This document shows, in pieces, positions 12,076 to 22,741 of a DNA stretch of 64,000 bases. The translations under genes and the position numbers were made by a program. Source of the DNA: Sipunculus nudus (lineage: Eukaryota > Annelida > Sipuncula > Golfingiida > Sipunculidae). The number at the start of each line of letters is the position of its first letter. Within the stretch, counting starts at the first letter, position 1. The notes below the pieces were generated by a model. The model had not been told where the DNA came from, did not search any database, and worked only from the letters and a program-made list of their open reading frames with translations. The stretch covers positions 70,960,929 to 71,024,928 of the forward strand of contig CM049312.1 of assembly GCA_026874595.1 (NCBI GenBank). The letters run 5' to 3'.

Positions 12076-12143
12076 GAGGTGAACTCCAGATGCCTTTACA
12101 GTGGGCAGATATGCCCAACGACCCACTAAACGAAGAAGTTTAG
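12076..12143 (+). CDS. OB-fold protein, terminal coding exon
   Basis: The acceptor CTCTTTTTCAG ends at 12075. The split codon G/GA restores the frame set by the phase-1 donor of the previous exon. The exon then codes for 21 more residues and ends with TAG at 12141-12143. The tail contains MPLQWADMPNDPLNEEV, with an acidic end. The four exons together give about 305 residues. The last intron (10774-12075) holds a fragment matching the 5' end of the Helentron that begins about 2 kb downstream. Confidence 0.6.
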
Positions 12144-14136
12144 TTCACCAAAGGTCTAGGATAAACTGTCCCAGATCTTGTCTTAGGCACTCATACCCAT
12201 AATGCATTTTGTTATGGAATCCTGTTAGTCATGGGGCGGCCTGGATGTGCCATCACTTTCTACAAAATTTTGACACTCTTGGAATGATATTTTCAGCTTT
12301 ATATATTTATATTACATGTTAAAGATATAAAAATGTTTATTTTTTAAATTTTTCGATCATAACATATCATTCTGTGTCCGTGCTGACAAATAATTTATAT
12401 TTACGCTATTCTCAGGGTATAAAAAAAATATTTAAAAAGATACTGCCAACGCACATCATATTACAAAAGAGTGCCTGAGAAACATATTATTAACTTTTTT
12501 CGGCCTTAGTTATTTATTCTTTACATATTTTGGTTTAGTTCTGTTGATTATTTTTATACTTTTTAAATATAATTGCACGTTAGTACAAGAATTCTAAGGA
12601 AAGTCTCACTTCTTAATGGGTATACGTTCCATATTATTTTTTTTGCTTTCATTATATCTCTGTACATTGTACATACAGTGCTGCCACTTTATATCCTTTT
12701 TAAAAGTATCATACTTTTTTCCAGGCAAAAGCTCTTTATACTTTTTTCATCCTTTTTTAAGGGCTAAACACTTAATTTATACTTTTTTCCTTAAACATAA
12801 TCATGTTCAGGTAGTGATTAAAGGCCTTTTACCTGAACTGAGTGCAGTTTACATACTCCGTCAATATTTCATCATATTGTCCCATTTCTATTTGCTATGA
12901 TTTTTGTTATATGATTTTACTGATGTTTTACAGAGTTCTTGGACATATGGAATACTGGAATATATAAATATCATTCCAATGCCTTAAACTTGTTCACTGA
13001 CAATACTACCAATTTTCTGGGATTTACTGTCTATTTAAATTATATTTAATAAATTAGTATATGACATATGACAAGGTTCAAGGTCCTAATAACATTGTCG
13101 TCACATACCAACAATATGTATGTTGCTTTGAAGATGCAAAACATATCAGTCTAAGCTAAAACAATTCTCAGGAATCTGAAAATGAATTTAAAATGCAAAA
13201 TTTTCAACTATTTCATTGTACATTATTTGTCACCATAATGTCACAAAAATTTAACTGGGAATTGCAACCTTATCATATAGTCTCAGATTTAGCCACACAA
13301 GTATTTGTCAGAGATCACCCTGTACTCTACGACCTAGTCCTATTCTTAGTATATATTCTTCATAAAAATTGTTTTACAGTATTATTTATTTACAAGTGTC
13401 ATATTTATTCAGTTTGGTACAACACACTTTAGTTATCAGTTATATACTTTTGATACCTCTTTTATATATGACTGTCTCCTCTTTTTTTACAGATATATAC
13501 AGTATAGACCAGATAATCTATTTTTATACAGTATTTGCTATCTGAACACTGTGACTATTTTTTTGCAATAGATATTAGTATGTTATCCGCTTAGATAGTA
13601 GTGGTGCATTTAGAAATAGTTCTTTTTCTTATGTGATATTGTTTATAAACCGGTACGAATTTTGTGATCAAAGTCTACATTCCATTAGAAAATCTCTACT
13701 ATTCATATTTATATTATGTTGTATTGTCTAATTTAGTATTATAGATGTATACAGTTTCACAACTAGTAATAACCAGCTTTTATTCCTTGTTTCTTAATTA
13801 AGAAAATATATTGACCAAGAAAAAACTCAAGACAGGCCATGTTTGTCTTTCTGGATTTAACATCTAAAGTTTACTAGACTTGGTTCAATATTTACAGTAA
13901 AAGAATTTAGCCATTCTGCCAACTGTTTTGTATTCTACACTGTAGTTTAGCAATTTTTATATTTCAATTTTTTGTTGATGTCGCCTGTTTATATGTTAGT
14001 AGTTAAATAAAAAATTGTGACAACTTACAATATCTGAGTATTTTTGTTATACAAACCATTATATTATTCACATATTCTTCAATATCAGTTATCCTATTAA
14101 TTTATTTCTTACTTCTTTGATCATAGTATTTTTGCA
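12144..14136. other. 3' flank of OB-fold gene, no further gene
   Basis: The sequence after the TAG is strongly A+T-rich and carries only short, low-complexity ORFs. It should contain the 3' UTR. AATAAA-type words occur near 13048 and 14004, but none can be assigned as the poly(A) signal by sequence alone. No transposon domains or RNA genes are seen. Confidence 0.5.
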
Positions 14137-14223
14137 CAATGTCAGGTGAACTATAAAGTATTCTCAGTAGTTGCAGGATATTCTTAATATCTGAGAGGGT
14201 TGGTAAAAAATCAACTTTTAAAA
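14137..14223 (+). repeat. Putative Helentron 5' terminal segment (copy 2)
   Basis: Near-identical to 11217-11303, with three small clusters of substitutions. The match starts at CAATGTCA and ends in an A-run. The minisatellite follows within six bases. Because it sits immediately upstream of the element's internal repeats and recurs elsewhere without them, it is the best candidate for the element's left end. Confidence 0.6.
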
Positions 14224-14228
14224 CCTAA

Positions 14229-14960
14229 GCTTAAATTGGCCGTAAGGCTTGCACATTTCACTGATACCATCGGTGCTTAAATTGGCCATATGGCTTGCAG
14301 ATTACACTGAAACCATCAGTACTCAATTTGGCCGTATGGCTTGCACATTTCACTGATACCATGAGTGCTCAAATTGGCCGTATGGCTTGCACATTTTACT
14401 GATACTGTCAGTGCTCAAATTGGCCATATGGCTTGCAGATTTCACTGATAATATCATCATGAATGCTCAAATTGGCTGAATGTCTTGCACATTTCACTAA
14501 TATTGTCAGTTTTCAAATTGGCCGAAGGTGTTGCACATTTTACTGATATCATTAAGCTCAAATTGGCCATATGGCTTGCACATTTTACTGATATCATCAA
14601 GCACAAATTGGCCATATGGCTTGCACATTTCACTAATACCATCAAGCTCAAATTGGCCATATTGTTTGCACATTTCACTTATATCAATACTGATATGGCT
14701 TCTATGATTCTTGTTTCACAGATATCATAAATGTTCAAATTGGCCGTATGGCTTTCATATGAATTCACCAGAGCTTAAATTGGCCATATGGCTTGCACAT
14801 TTCACTGAATATCATCATTACTAAAAATATACATGTGGCTTACACATTTTACTGTACCAACACTGTAAATGGTCTTATGGTTTCCACAATTTGCTCAATT
14901 TCCAATGTTAAACTGGCCTTATGGCCTACAAGTATTGTTGATATGACTTCGCTTCAACTG
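14229..14960 (+). repeat. 46-bp minisatellite in Helentron 5' region
   Basis: About twelve diverged tandem units of 45-52 bases share the core CTCAAATTGGCCATATGGCT, followed by TGCACATTTCACTGATA and a variable ATCATCA spacer. Units begin near 14229, 14276, 14322, 14368, 14414, 14466, 14512, 14557, 14602, 14647, 14733 and 14773. Later copies become degenerate. The array is open in frames of both strands only because the unit lacks stops. Minisatellites near the 5' end are common in animal Helentron-type elements. Confidence 0.9.
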
Positions 14961-14999
14961 GCCAGATGGCTCACACATACTACTAATATGATTCCTCAA

Positions 15000-15951
15000 C
15001 TATACCATATTATGAAATGGGTCAAGTTTCATTATTATTATTAGTGGTCACAATATCACCTTTATCATGAGTGCTCCTATGGGCCACCCACTTAAAATAT
15101 TCCTGTCACTATTCAATATGATCATTTTACATATATATCAAAGTTCACTTTCCCTTATGGGCTCAGATATAAGTCTAATTCATACAAATAATCCTTAACT
15201 TGGCCATATAATTGGGATATGTTTTACTATCAAATATTACCAACAATGGTCAACCCCAGATAACATTCCTTTCTAATCATGTGTTATGATTCATTCCTCA
15301 AGATGCTTGTACATTTTAAACTCCTATAATGCATGTAGACATTACCATATGAATTGTACATATCACTTTGATAATTCTTATTTCCTTACCAGATAAACCT
15401 TTCAGTGTAAATAGAAACACATATGAACTCCTATCATCAACCAAATACGACAGCTTGCCCATTCTGGAATATTCATCACCCATACATTATTCTATATTTG
15501 CTCATTCTTATGAATATACATATGTTTTATGGGGTCACGGTAAAAGCGTCCACGTCGCGACCCTGGGTACTGCTGATTCTACCATCGATACTGAGTGGAA
15601 TAGATAATAAATATTACTATATCTTCTACTCTTAATCCTGCTAATATGCCAGATTGTTTATAAATACATCCTCATATCCAAGTTTTCTTTCCATATATAG
15701 TTCATATAAATATATAGGGCCAAACCTCCCTTGAGTGCTTTACAACTGCATTATATAACCAATTTTTCTTTTCCAGCTATATGTCAACAAAATCTATACT
15801 AATATTTATTTACCACATTCAGGTTCCACCAGAGAACTGTATATAATCATTACTGCCTATCTATCGAAGTCCACAAAATAGATAAATTCATTCTAACACT
15901 GAAGAGCCCATAATTAATTTCTGCTTGTTCTGAATTAATACCTATCAAACC
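15000..15951 (+). other. Helentron leader with unassigned ORFs
   Basis: Between the minisatellite and the protease ORF lie about 950 bases with two overlapping short ORFs (15368-15607 and 15423-15635). Neither matches a domain I know. The area 15530-15600 is G+C-richer than the flanks and could hold structured or promoter sequence. No clear start signal is visible. Confidence 0.5.
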
Positions 15952-16556
15952 ATGGACACAACATGCAACCGTCATGGAAACATAGGAACTACAGTTCTTA
16001 AAGGTTCTTTCCATCAGGGGGACCTTCGTTTCCCATCAGAATCAGTTGGCAGACAATGTGTCCCAAATGCTGCGGTATCTCTCCTACACATGCATCTTTC
16101 AGATCCTTCTCTATGGAACCCTGATGATTTAGATATGATCTTAATAGAAGGAGATAACCTTTACAGAAATATCATGCAAGCCCAAGAACCACGATATTTG
16201 GCAACAGATGAGCTTCCTCCATATCTCAAATCTCTGGATAACAACTTCCATATGAAACTTTCTAATATAAAATGTGCCCTCCTTCCACCTTCTCCTGTTA
16301 AACCCCCATATATGTCTTGCACAGATGCACTGCAAGAGATCACACGATGGAAACACTCCATAATCATAGTTAGAAATAATGCTATATATTTGCCTTCCGC
16401 AATAATATGTACTACATATTTGATTCACACAGCAGAGATATCAATGGCTATCTTTCAGAAAATGGAACATCTGTCCTACTGTCTTTCAAAGATTTTTCAA
16501 ATGTCACTACTTTCATTGTAAACTATGCTCATGAGATATTTGCGCACAGACTTTAA
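15952..16556 (+). pseudogene. Cysteine-protease-like Helentron ORF, frameshifted
   Basis: ATG at 15952 opens a 189-codon ORF. Residues 19-44 contain SFHQGDLRF and then GRQCVPNAAVSLL, where the Cys is the likely nucleophile. The next block, PDDLDMILIEGDNLY, is the pattern of a deubiquitinase-like domain distantly resembling the herpesvirus large-tegument N-terminal peptidase (C76-like), which is found fused to or beside Helentron RepHel proteins in invertebrates. The expected His block, YYIFDSHSRDINGYLSENG, is present but in another frame (about 16395-16556, stop 16554-16556). A frameshift near 16390 has therefore broken the enzyme. The role in transposition is unknown; removal of ubiquitin is an inference from the fold family. 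The downstream RepHel ORF starts 40 bases later. Confidence 0.6.
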
Positions 16557-16595
16557 ATTACATTCTTCAAGATATCAAAAATATCTGAGAAAGCC

Positions 16596-18137
16596 ATGAA
16601 CTTAGGCCTACAGCGTCAACAAAACCAGTCTAATGCACACCTGTCAATTAATACCACAACTGTGCACCAACCTAACATACCATCCAGCAATATGACTCTA
16701 TCAATGGATAATTATTTTATGGATCAAATGGCTAAATTTAATAAGAGACAGTATATGAAATCCTATATGAAAGAATTTAGGAAATCAATAAACAATAAAT
16801 CTCGTGAGCGCTCATTGGACAAAACTAGAAAATCTATCAAAAAGCTTAATCAAGGATACAGAATACGAGAACGCATTTCTGAACAAAAACAGAAACAAAA
16901 TGCCAGAAAAAAATGAAAAAATATCGCTCTAAAGAATACCTTTCTCAAAACAAAAGGAGACAAAAAGCCAGACAAGATGACGCATATCGCGCTCAGAAAC
17001 GCCTTTCTTAACAGAAACAGAAGCAAAAAGCCAGACAAGATGATGCATATCGTGCTCAGGAACGCCTTTCTCAACAGAAACAGAAGCAAAAAGCCAGACA
17101 AGATGACGCATATCGCGCTCAAGAACGCATTTCTCAACAGAAACAGAAGCAAAAAGCCAGACAAAATGACGCATATCGCGCTCAGGAACGCCTGTCTGAA
17201 CAAAACCAGAAGCAAAAAGCCAGACAAGATGAGGCATATCGCACTCAAGAACGCCTGTTTGAACAAAAACAGTAGCAAAAAGCCAGACAAGATCGCGCTC
17301 AAGAACGCCTATCTGAACAAAAACAGAAGCAAAAAGCTAGACAAGATGACGCATATCGCGCTCAAGAACGCCTGTCTGAACAGAAACAGAAGCAAAAAGC
17401 ACGACAAGATGAGACATATCGCACTCAAGCACGCCTATCTGAACAAAAACAGAAGCAAAAAGCCAGACAAGATGACGCATATCGCGTTAAAGAACGCCTG
17501 TCTGAACAGAAACAGAAGCAAAAAGCACGACAAGATGACACATATCGCACTCAAGAACGCCTATCTGAACAAAAACAGAAGCAAAAAGCCAGACAAGATG
17601 ACGCATATCGCGTTAAAGAACGCCTGTCTGAACAGAAACAGAAGCAAAAAGCACGACAAGATGACACATATCGCGCTCAAGAACGCCTATCTGAACAAAA
17701 ACAGAAGCAAAAAGCCAGACAAGATGACGCATATCGCGCTAAAGAACGCCTGTCTGAACAAAAACAGAAGCAAAAAGCCAGACAAGATGATGCTTATTGC
17801 GTTCAAGAACGCCTGTTTCAACAGAAACAGAAGCAAAAAGCCAGACAAGATGACGCATATCGCGCTCAAGAACGCCTGTCTCAACAGAAACAGAAGCAGA
17901 CAGCCAGACAAGATGATGCATATCGCGCTCAAGAACGCCTGTGTGAACAGAAACAAAAGAAAAAAAATGAGACAGGATCCACAACTTTCTTCTTTTGCCA
18001 GGACTCAGGAATCTACTACCAGAAAACAAAAAAGATCCACAAACCCAGATTTAATGGAAAAGGAAAGGCTCTATAAACGAGCTAAAAGAATGGACAAGAA
18101 TTACCATCAACAAGAAAAAATAAAAAAAACAGCATAA
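16596..18137 (+). pseudogene. Helentron RepHel N-terminal region with 21-residue repeats
   Basis: ATG at 16596 starts a charged N-terminal region (about 85 residues, with MKSYMKEFRKSINNKSRER) leading into tandem copies of a 21-residue, Gln/Lys/Arg-rich unit. The authentic frame is shown by the first unit, YRIRERISEQKQKQNAR. Breaks in that frame: a shift in the A-run at 16908-16915, TAA at 17009-17011 (CAA to TAA), TAG at 17273-17275 (AAG to TAG), a shift in the A-run near 17956-17967 and another near 18119-18128. After the repeats the protein resumes as MRQDPQLSSFARTQES and a further basic region. A 386-codon ORF from 16977 to 18137 is the wrong frame through the repeats, although it is right at its end. 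The unit is predicted helical and coiled-coil-like. Its likely role is DNA binding or oligomerisation, which is inferred. Confidence 0.65.
16850..17967 (+). repeat. 63-bp coding minisatellite, about 18 units
   Basis: Units of 63 bases repeat head to tail, each with the words GACGCATATCGCGCTCAAGA and ACAGAAGCAAAAAGCCAGAC. They are 85-100% alike by eye. One unit (near 17290) lacks nine bases, an in-frame loss. An alternation is visible in the middle: units ending KKPDK and KKHDK (in the +1 frame) alternate, which implies a higher-order 126-bp unit amplified three to four times (about 17340-17720). The unit contains no stop in several frames of either strand. Confidence 0.95.
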
Positions 18138-18149
18138 GAAAAGCACAAC

Positions 18150-18799
18150 TGAGAACAAATGACTCTGTTTATCAAAATGAACAAACAAAAAACACACAGA
18201 AAAAATATGGCAAAGATTTAAATGATTGCATAAAGAAATTCTACAAGTTAATATCTGAAGGACCCATATACATTTGTACATGCTGCCAACAGACATGGTT
18301 TAAGCATTCTGTTAAACCATCAAATCAATGGCCAATAAACCTGGATCACAATGTTTTACAAATCCATGTCACAGGTATGCTCTCTATTGACAGCAAGGAA
18401 TGGCTTTGCACTACATGTCTTCAAAGTCTGAAATCTAACAAAACACCAACGCTCTCATTTATAAATGGTATGCAGTTTCCTCCTAAACCACCAGAGCTTC
18501 AGTTGTATCCTTTAGAGGAAAGACTTGTTGCATTACGCATACCATTTATGCAGTTGACAGAGTTACCAAGAGGATCACAATTATCATTAAAAGGAGCAGT
18601 GGTTAATGTACCAACACAGATTGATACTACTGTAAATATGTTGCCAAGGACATGTTCAACCACTGCCACTGTACCAGTACAACTAAAAAGAAAATTGTCC
18701 TACCAGAAAACAGTATGCACACAAAATGTACGTCCTGCCATGATACTATGTGCTCTCCATTATTTAATGAAAAATAGTGATTTTTTATCAAAAGGCTGA
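18150..18799 (+). pseudogene. Cys-rich domain of Helentron RepHel (DUF6570-like)
   Basis: In one frame the sequence reads YICTCCQQTWFKHSV (about 18266-18312) and, after a spacer, EWLCTTCLQSL (about 18400-18430). These give CxxCC and CxxC pairs suited to zinc binding. Further on come PPELQLYPLEERLVALRIPF and LPRGSQLSLKGAVVNVP, a block highly characteristic of Helitron replicases upstream of Rep. The frame is joined to the upstream region only through a shift in the A-run at 18119-18128. It ends by a one-base excess in the T6 run at 18781-18786, after which the Rep frame carries on. The ORF start at 18377 is therefore not a real start. Confidence 0.75.
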
Positions 18800-21164
18800 T
18801 ATAACTATCAACAAGGAATGGCTGGCAACATTCACTGATACAGTTTCTAGTCAGTGTCCTGACAATGATGATTATAATGATATCGCTCAGATAAACACAC
18901 AACAAGAGTGTAACGATGATCACTTTGAAGAAGTACAAGAAGGTGAACATGGGGGTAATATGGATACCTTATTGGATCAAGCTGAACTACCTAGTGATAT
19001 TATTTCATTAGCCCCTGGAGAGGGCCAAAGACCACTCAGTGTATTTCAAGATAAGGATTGTGAGTACATGGCATTTCCAACAATCTTCTGCGGTCAGAAA
19101 AGACCAGACAATAGTGATAGAAGAGTGCCTGTGCATTACAGTGACATATGCAAGTGGGAACTGAGATCACATGATAGAAGAGCTGCATCGAGTGTGCCTA
19201 ACTTGTTCTACAAGATGAAAAAGTTACAGATTAAACAAGTGACAGACAAAGTCAACATTGCAATACGCAGAGTCAAAAGCCATGGTAAAAAGTACCGTGT
19301 TTGTGATATCTTGAATACAGATACACTCAATTCAATAACAAGATTAGATGAAGGCTATAGAATATTCAGATCTATCAGAGGATCACCTCCATATTTTGAA
19401 ACAAGGAAAAAAGACTTGTTTGCAATGATAAGACAACTTGGACTCCCAACCTGGTTCACCTCTCTGTCCTCTGCAGACACTCGCTGGGAAGACCTTTTAG
19501 TCATCCTGGGCAAGCTAATTGATAAAAAGGTGTACACTCCAGAAGAAGTCCAAGATTTGGATTGGGAAACAATATCTCGACTGGTCAGGTCAGATCCTGT
19601 AACATGTGTACGCTATTTTGATCACAGGGTCAATGCATTCATACACACAGTCCTACAGAGCACTCATGCCCCTCTAGGAAAAGTATGTGACTACTTCTAC
19701 AGAGTGGAATTCCAGCAAAGAGGTTCTCCACACATTCATATGTTGATGTGGATAGATGGTGCTCCTGTCTATGGGAAAGATCCTGATAGTCAAGTTGAAA
19801 ATTTCATTGATCAACATGTCTCATGTTCTGCAGTCATGCCAGATCATCAAGATCTTATTGACTTACAAAAACATAGACATAGCAGATCATGCCGCAAGAA
19901 AGGGAAACCAATTTGTCGCTTTGGTTTTCCATTACCACCAATGCCAAAAACTAAAATATTGACACCCCATGAAGGAGAACCAGATGACAAACACAAAAAC
20001 AATTATGCTAAAATTTCACAAACCCTCCATGACATGCAAGATGTAGATGACATGAATTTCCAGGAATTCCTTGATTCCCTGCAAATGACACAGGCTGACT
20101 ATTATGCAGCCATACGCACAACTCTGAAGGGTGCTAAAGTGTTTCTCCAAAGAAAACCATCAGATATCAAAGTCAACCCTTACATGAAGATATTAGTCAC
20201 TGCATGGAAAGCAAATCATGATTTTCAATATATACTTGATGCATATGCATGTGCAACTTACATTGTTGACTATATCAACAAAAGCCAAAGAGGTATGAGT
20301 GCTTTGCTTGATGCAGCATGTAAGGAAGCAAGGACAGGTGAAAAAGGCCTCAAACAACAAGTAAGAGAAATGGGAAACCAGTTCCTAAATGCTGTGGAAG
20401 TCAGTGCTCAAGAAGCAGCATACTTAGTGCTTCAATTACCCATAACCCGTGCTACCCGGGAGATTATTTTCCTACCAACTTCACCACCTGATGAACGAAC
20501 ACATTTGCTCAAAAGTAGAGAAGCCCTTGAAAAGTTATCACCAGAATCTACAGACATAATATCATCTAACATAATAAACAAATACAGTCAACGTCCAAGA
20601 GCATTTGAAAACTGGTGTTTGGCTGATTTTGCTTCTCAGATAAACATCAAGTACCCCAAAACTGTCTCAGAACAAATTGATATAGATAACACTGATGACT
20701 GTCAGTTTAATCCTACTGATAATGATGACACAGAATCCAGTCCTTCTCCTCAAAACCGAGTCAGCATAAGCCTTCCTAGTGGAATAACATACACTCAAAG
20801 GAATAATCCACGAGTTATTAGTTATGTCCACTACAGTGAAAAATTGGATCCAGAAAATTGCTTCAGAGAAGGACTTCTCTTATTCCTCCCATGGAGAAAT
20901 GAGCAAAAAGACCTACTTGGTCCATTTGATCAATATGCTCAACATTATACTGTCAAAAAAGTCCAAGTTGAATATAAGCGAAAACAATTTGAACACAATG
21001 CAGAAATCCTTTCAGAAGCACAACTCCGTGCTGAAAATGACCACAACCAGGAATATGACCTAGTCGCGCCACTAACTAGCCACACGGAGAGTGATGATTC
21101 AGCTTTGCAAAAATTCCAAGCTACGAATTTGCATTCTTTGACCCTGATAGAAGTGATCATATGA
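18777..21164 (+). pseudogene. Helentron Rep (HUH endonuclease) domain
   Basis: A 795-codon frame. The HUH metal-binding motif is at residues 319-321 within QRGSPHIHMLMW. The catalytic tyrosine motif YIVDYINK gives Y495 and Y499 in the Y-x3-Y arrangement of Helitron Reps. The upstream core block WFTSLSSADTRWEDLL (about 225-240) is the usual Helitron_like_N signature. Together they nick and religate a single strand during rolling-circle transposition. The start codon is a by-product of the T-run frameshift at 18781-18786. The frame also ends wrongly: the last ~17 codons are out of register, and the expected YEFAFFDP reading continues in the +1 frame (about 21118 on) into the helicase. So Rep is catalytically complete in sequence but cut off at both ends by frameshifts. 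Confidence 0.85.
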
Positions 21165-22741
21165 AAAACTATGATTTGTCAGTAGACCTAGGACTCCCAC
21201 CCAGGCAAGAATACCAGGAGTCACAACTTCTACCTTCACCAATACCTGATGATGAATACAGGCACCTCATCCAGAAACTAAATGAAAAACAGCTTACAGT
21301 ACTAAGACATGTCATGAAACATATTAAAACTGATAATACTCCAATCAGACTATTCATTACTGGTGGCGCTGGAGTTGGCAAATCTGTTGTTGTAACAGCA
21401 CTCTATCAAACATTGCATCGTCAGTTGTGTTCTACTGAAGGCCAAGATCCATCAGATTGTCAAATACTCATCACAGCACCAACCGGAAAAGCTGCCTACA
21501 ATGTGCAAGGATCCACCCTGCACTATGCTTTTCGTATTGACCCAAACAAAGGGTTTGAATACAAAAGGCTATCCTCAGACATTCTGAACACCCTAAGAGT
21601 ACACTATAGAAACCTTAAAGTTCTTATGATCGATGAAATCAGCATGGTAGGAAATCGTATGTTCAACTTTGTCAACTTGAGACTTCAAGAAATAATGGGA
21701 AACAAAAAACACTTTGGAGGTATCCATGTTATTGTCATCGGAGACCTCTTTCAACTGCAGCCAGTAATGGATAATTGGATTTTCAATGATCTTACTGATA
21801 ATTATGGCCCATTTGAAACAAACCTCTGGAAAGAAGAATTCTTTGTATATGAACTAACTCAGATAATGCGTCAGAAAGACGACGATGCATATTTTGCAGA
21901 AATACTTAACCGCTTGAGAGAAGAGAATCAGACACAAGCAGACATTCAGACTCTGAAATCTAGGATAATCAGCACTGACAGTTCATATCCCACGGATGCA
22001 CCACATCTCTTCACAAACAATGCTGATGTAGACCAACACAATGTTCATGTGTATCTCCAGTCAAACACTGTCAAAGTCATAATTACTGCAGTGGACACAG
22101 TTCTTACAGATCTGACTGACAACATTAAACAAGAAGTCATATCTAGAATCCCTAATAATCCATCAAAAACAGCTGGTCTGTTACACAAGTTACAAGCAGC
22201 TACAGGTCTACCTTATGATATTGCCTGTAATGTTTCAGTTCGAGAAGGAATAACCAATGGGTGTTCATGTGTACTAAAAAAAATTCAGTATCTACAAAAT
22301 AACCCTACACCAGCAATTCTATGGGTTCAGTTTCCAGACTGCAACATTGGTATTGAAACAAGGAGAAAATATCATTCCTTCTACACACCTGATGTTGATA
22401 AAACATGGACCCCAATATTTGCTATTAAACGGACATTTTACACAGGAAGGAAACATATATGTGTTACTCGTTCACAGTTCCCTCTAAAAATAGGAGCTGC
22501 AAAAACAATCTGGAAAGCACAAGGATCCACATTGGATCAGGTGGTAATAGATATGACAAGCAGAAGGAAACTTATGCATGGTCACTATGTAGCACTTAGC
22601 AGAGCAAGACAGATGAATGGCCTTTACATACTGAATTTACTTGATCATAAAATTGCTACTGATCCTCAGGTCAAAAATGAAATGATGCGATTACGCAGTG
22701 ACATGCCTCTGGAAATAAATTTCAGACAACCATCTGCTTAA
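21161..22741 (+). CDS. Helentron PIF1-type helicase domain
   Basis: A 526-codon frame with the whole set of SF1B helicase motifs: Walker A GGAGVGKS at residues 68-75, motif Ia around TAPTGKAAYNVQGSTLHYAF, Walker B LMIDEISM with D158-E159, motif III GDLFQLQPV, GAAKTIWKAQGSTLDQ near 446-461, and motif VI HYVALSRAR at about 475-483. It unwinds DNA during rolling-circle transposition. In intact relatives it is one chain with Rep; here a single frameshift near 21105-21118 separates them, so ATG at 21161 is internal, not a true start. After the TAA at 22739-22741 the same frame continues straight into the endonuclease. This is the best-preserved part of the element. Confidence 0.85.
   Translation: MKNYDLSVDLGLPPRQEYQESQLLPSPIPDDEYRHLIQKLNEKQLTVLRHVMKHIKTDNTPIRLFITGGAGVGKSVVVTALYQTLHRQLCSTEGQDPSDCQILITAPTGKAAYNVQGSTLHYAFRIDPNKGFEYKRLSSDILNTLRVHYRNLKVLMIDEISMVGNRMFNFVNLRLQEIMGNKKHFGGIHVIVIGDLFQLQPVMDNWIFNDLTDNYGPFETNLWKEEFFVYELTQIMRQKDDDAYFAEILNRLREENQTQADIQTLKSRIISTDSSYPTDAPHLFTNNADVDQHNVHVYLQSNTVKVIITAVDTVLTDLTDNIKQEVISRIPNNPSKTAGLLHKLQAATGLPYDIACNVSVREGITNGCSCVLKKIQYLQNNPTPAILWVQFPDCNIGIETRRKYHSFYTPDVDKTWTPIFAIKRTFYTGRKHICVTRSQFPLKIGAAKTIWKAQGSTLDQVVIDMTSRRKLMHGHYVALSRARQMNGLYILNLLDHKIATDPQVKNEMMRLRSDMPLEINFRQPSA

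Noticed and set aside
14457-14730. Repeat-containing ORFs on both strands in the 46-bp minisatellite
   Set aside because: The unit lacks stops by chance; frames change between units and nothing matches a protein.
14229-14960. CRISPR-like array
   Set aside because: Units are contiguous and diverged without unique spacers of fixed size, and the DNA is from an animal; it is a minisatellite inside a transposon.
16850-17302. 150-codon minus-strand ORF and relatives with Leu/Phe-rich repeats resembling membrane helices
   Set aside because: They are the antisense of the Gln/Lys-rich 63-bp unit, which has no stop in several frames; hydrophobicity follows from complementarity of Lys/Gln codons.
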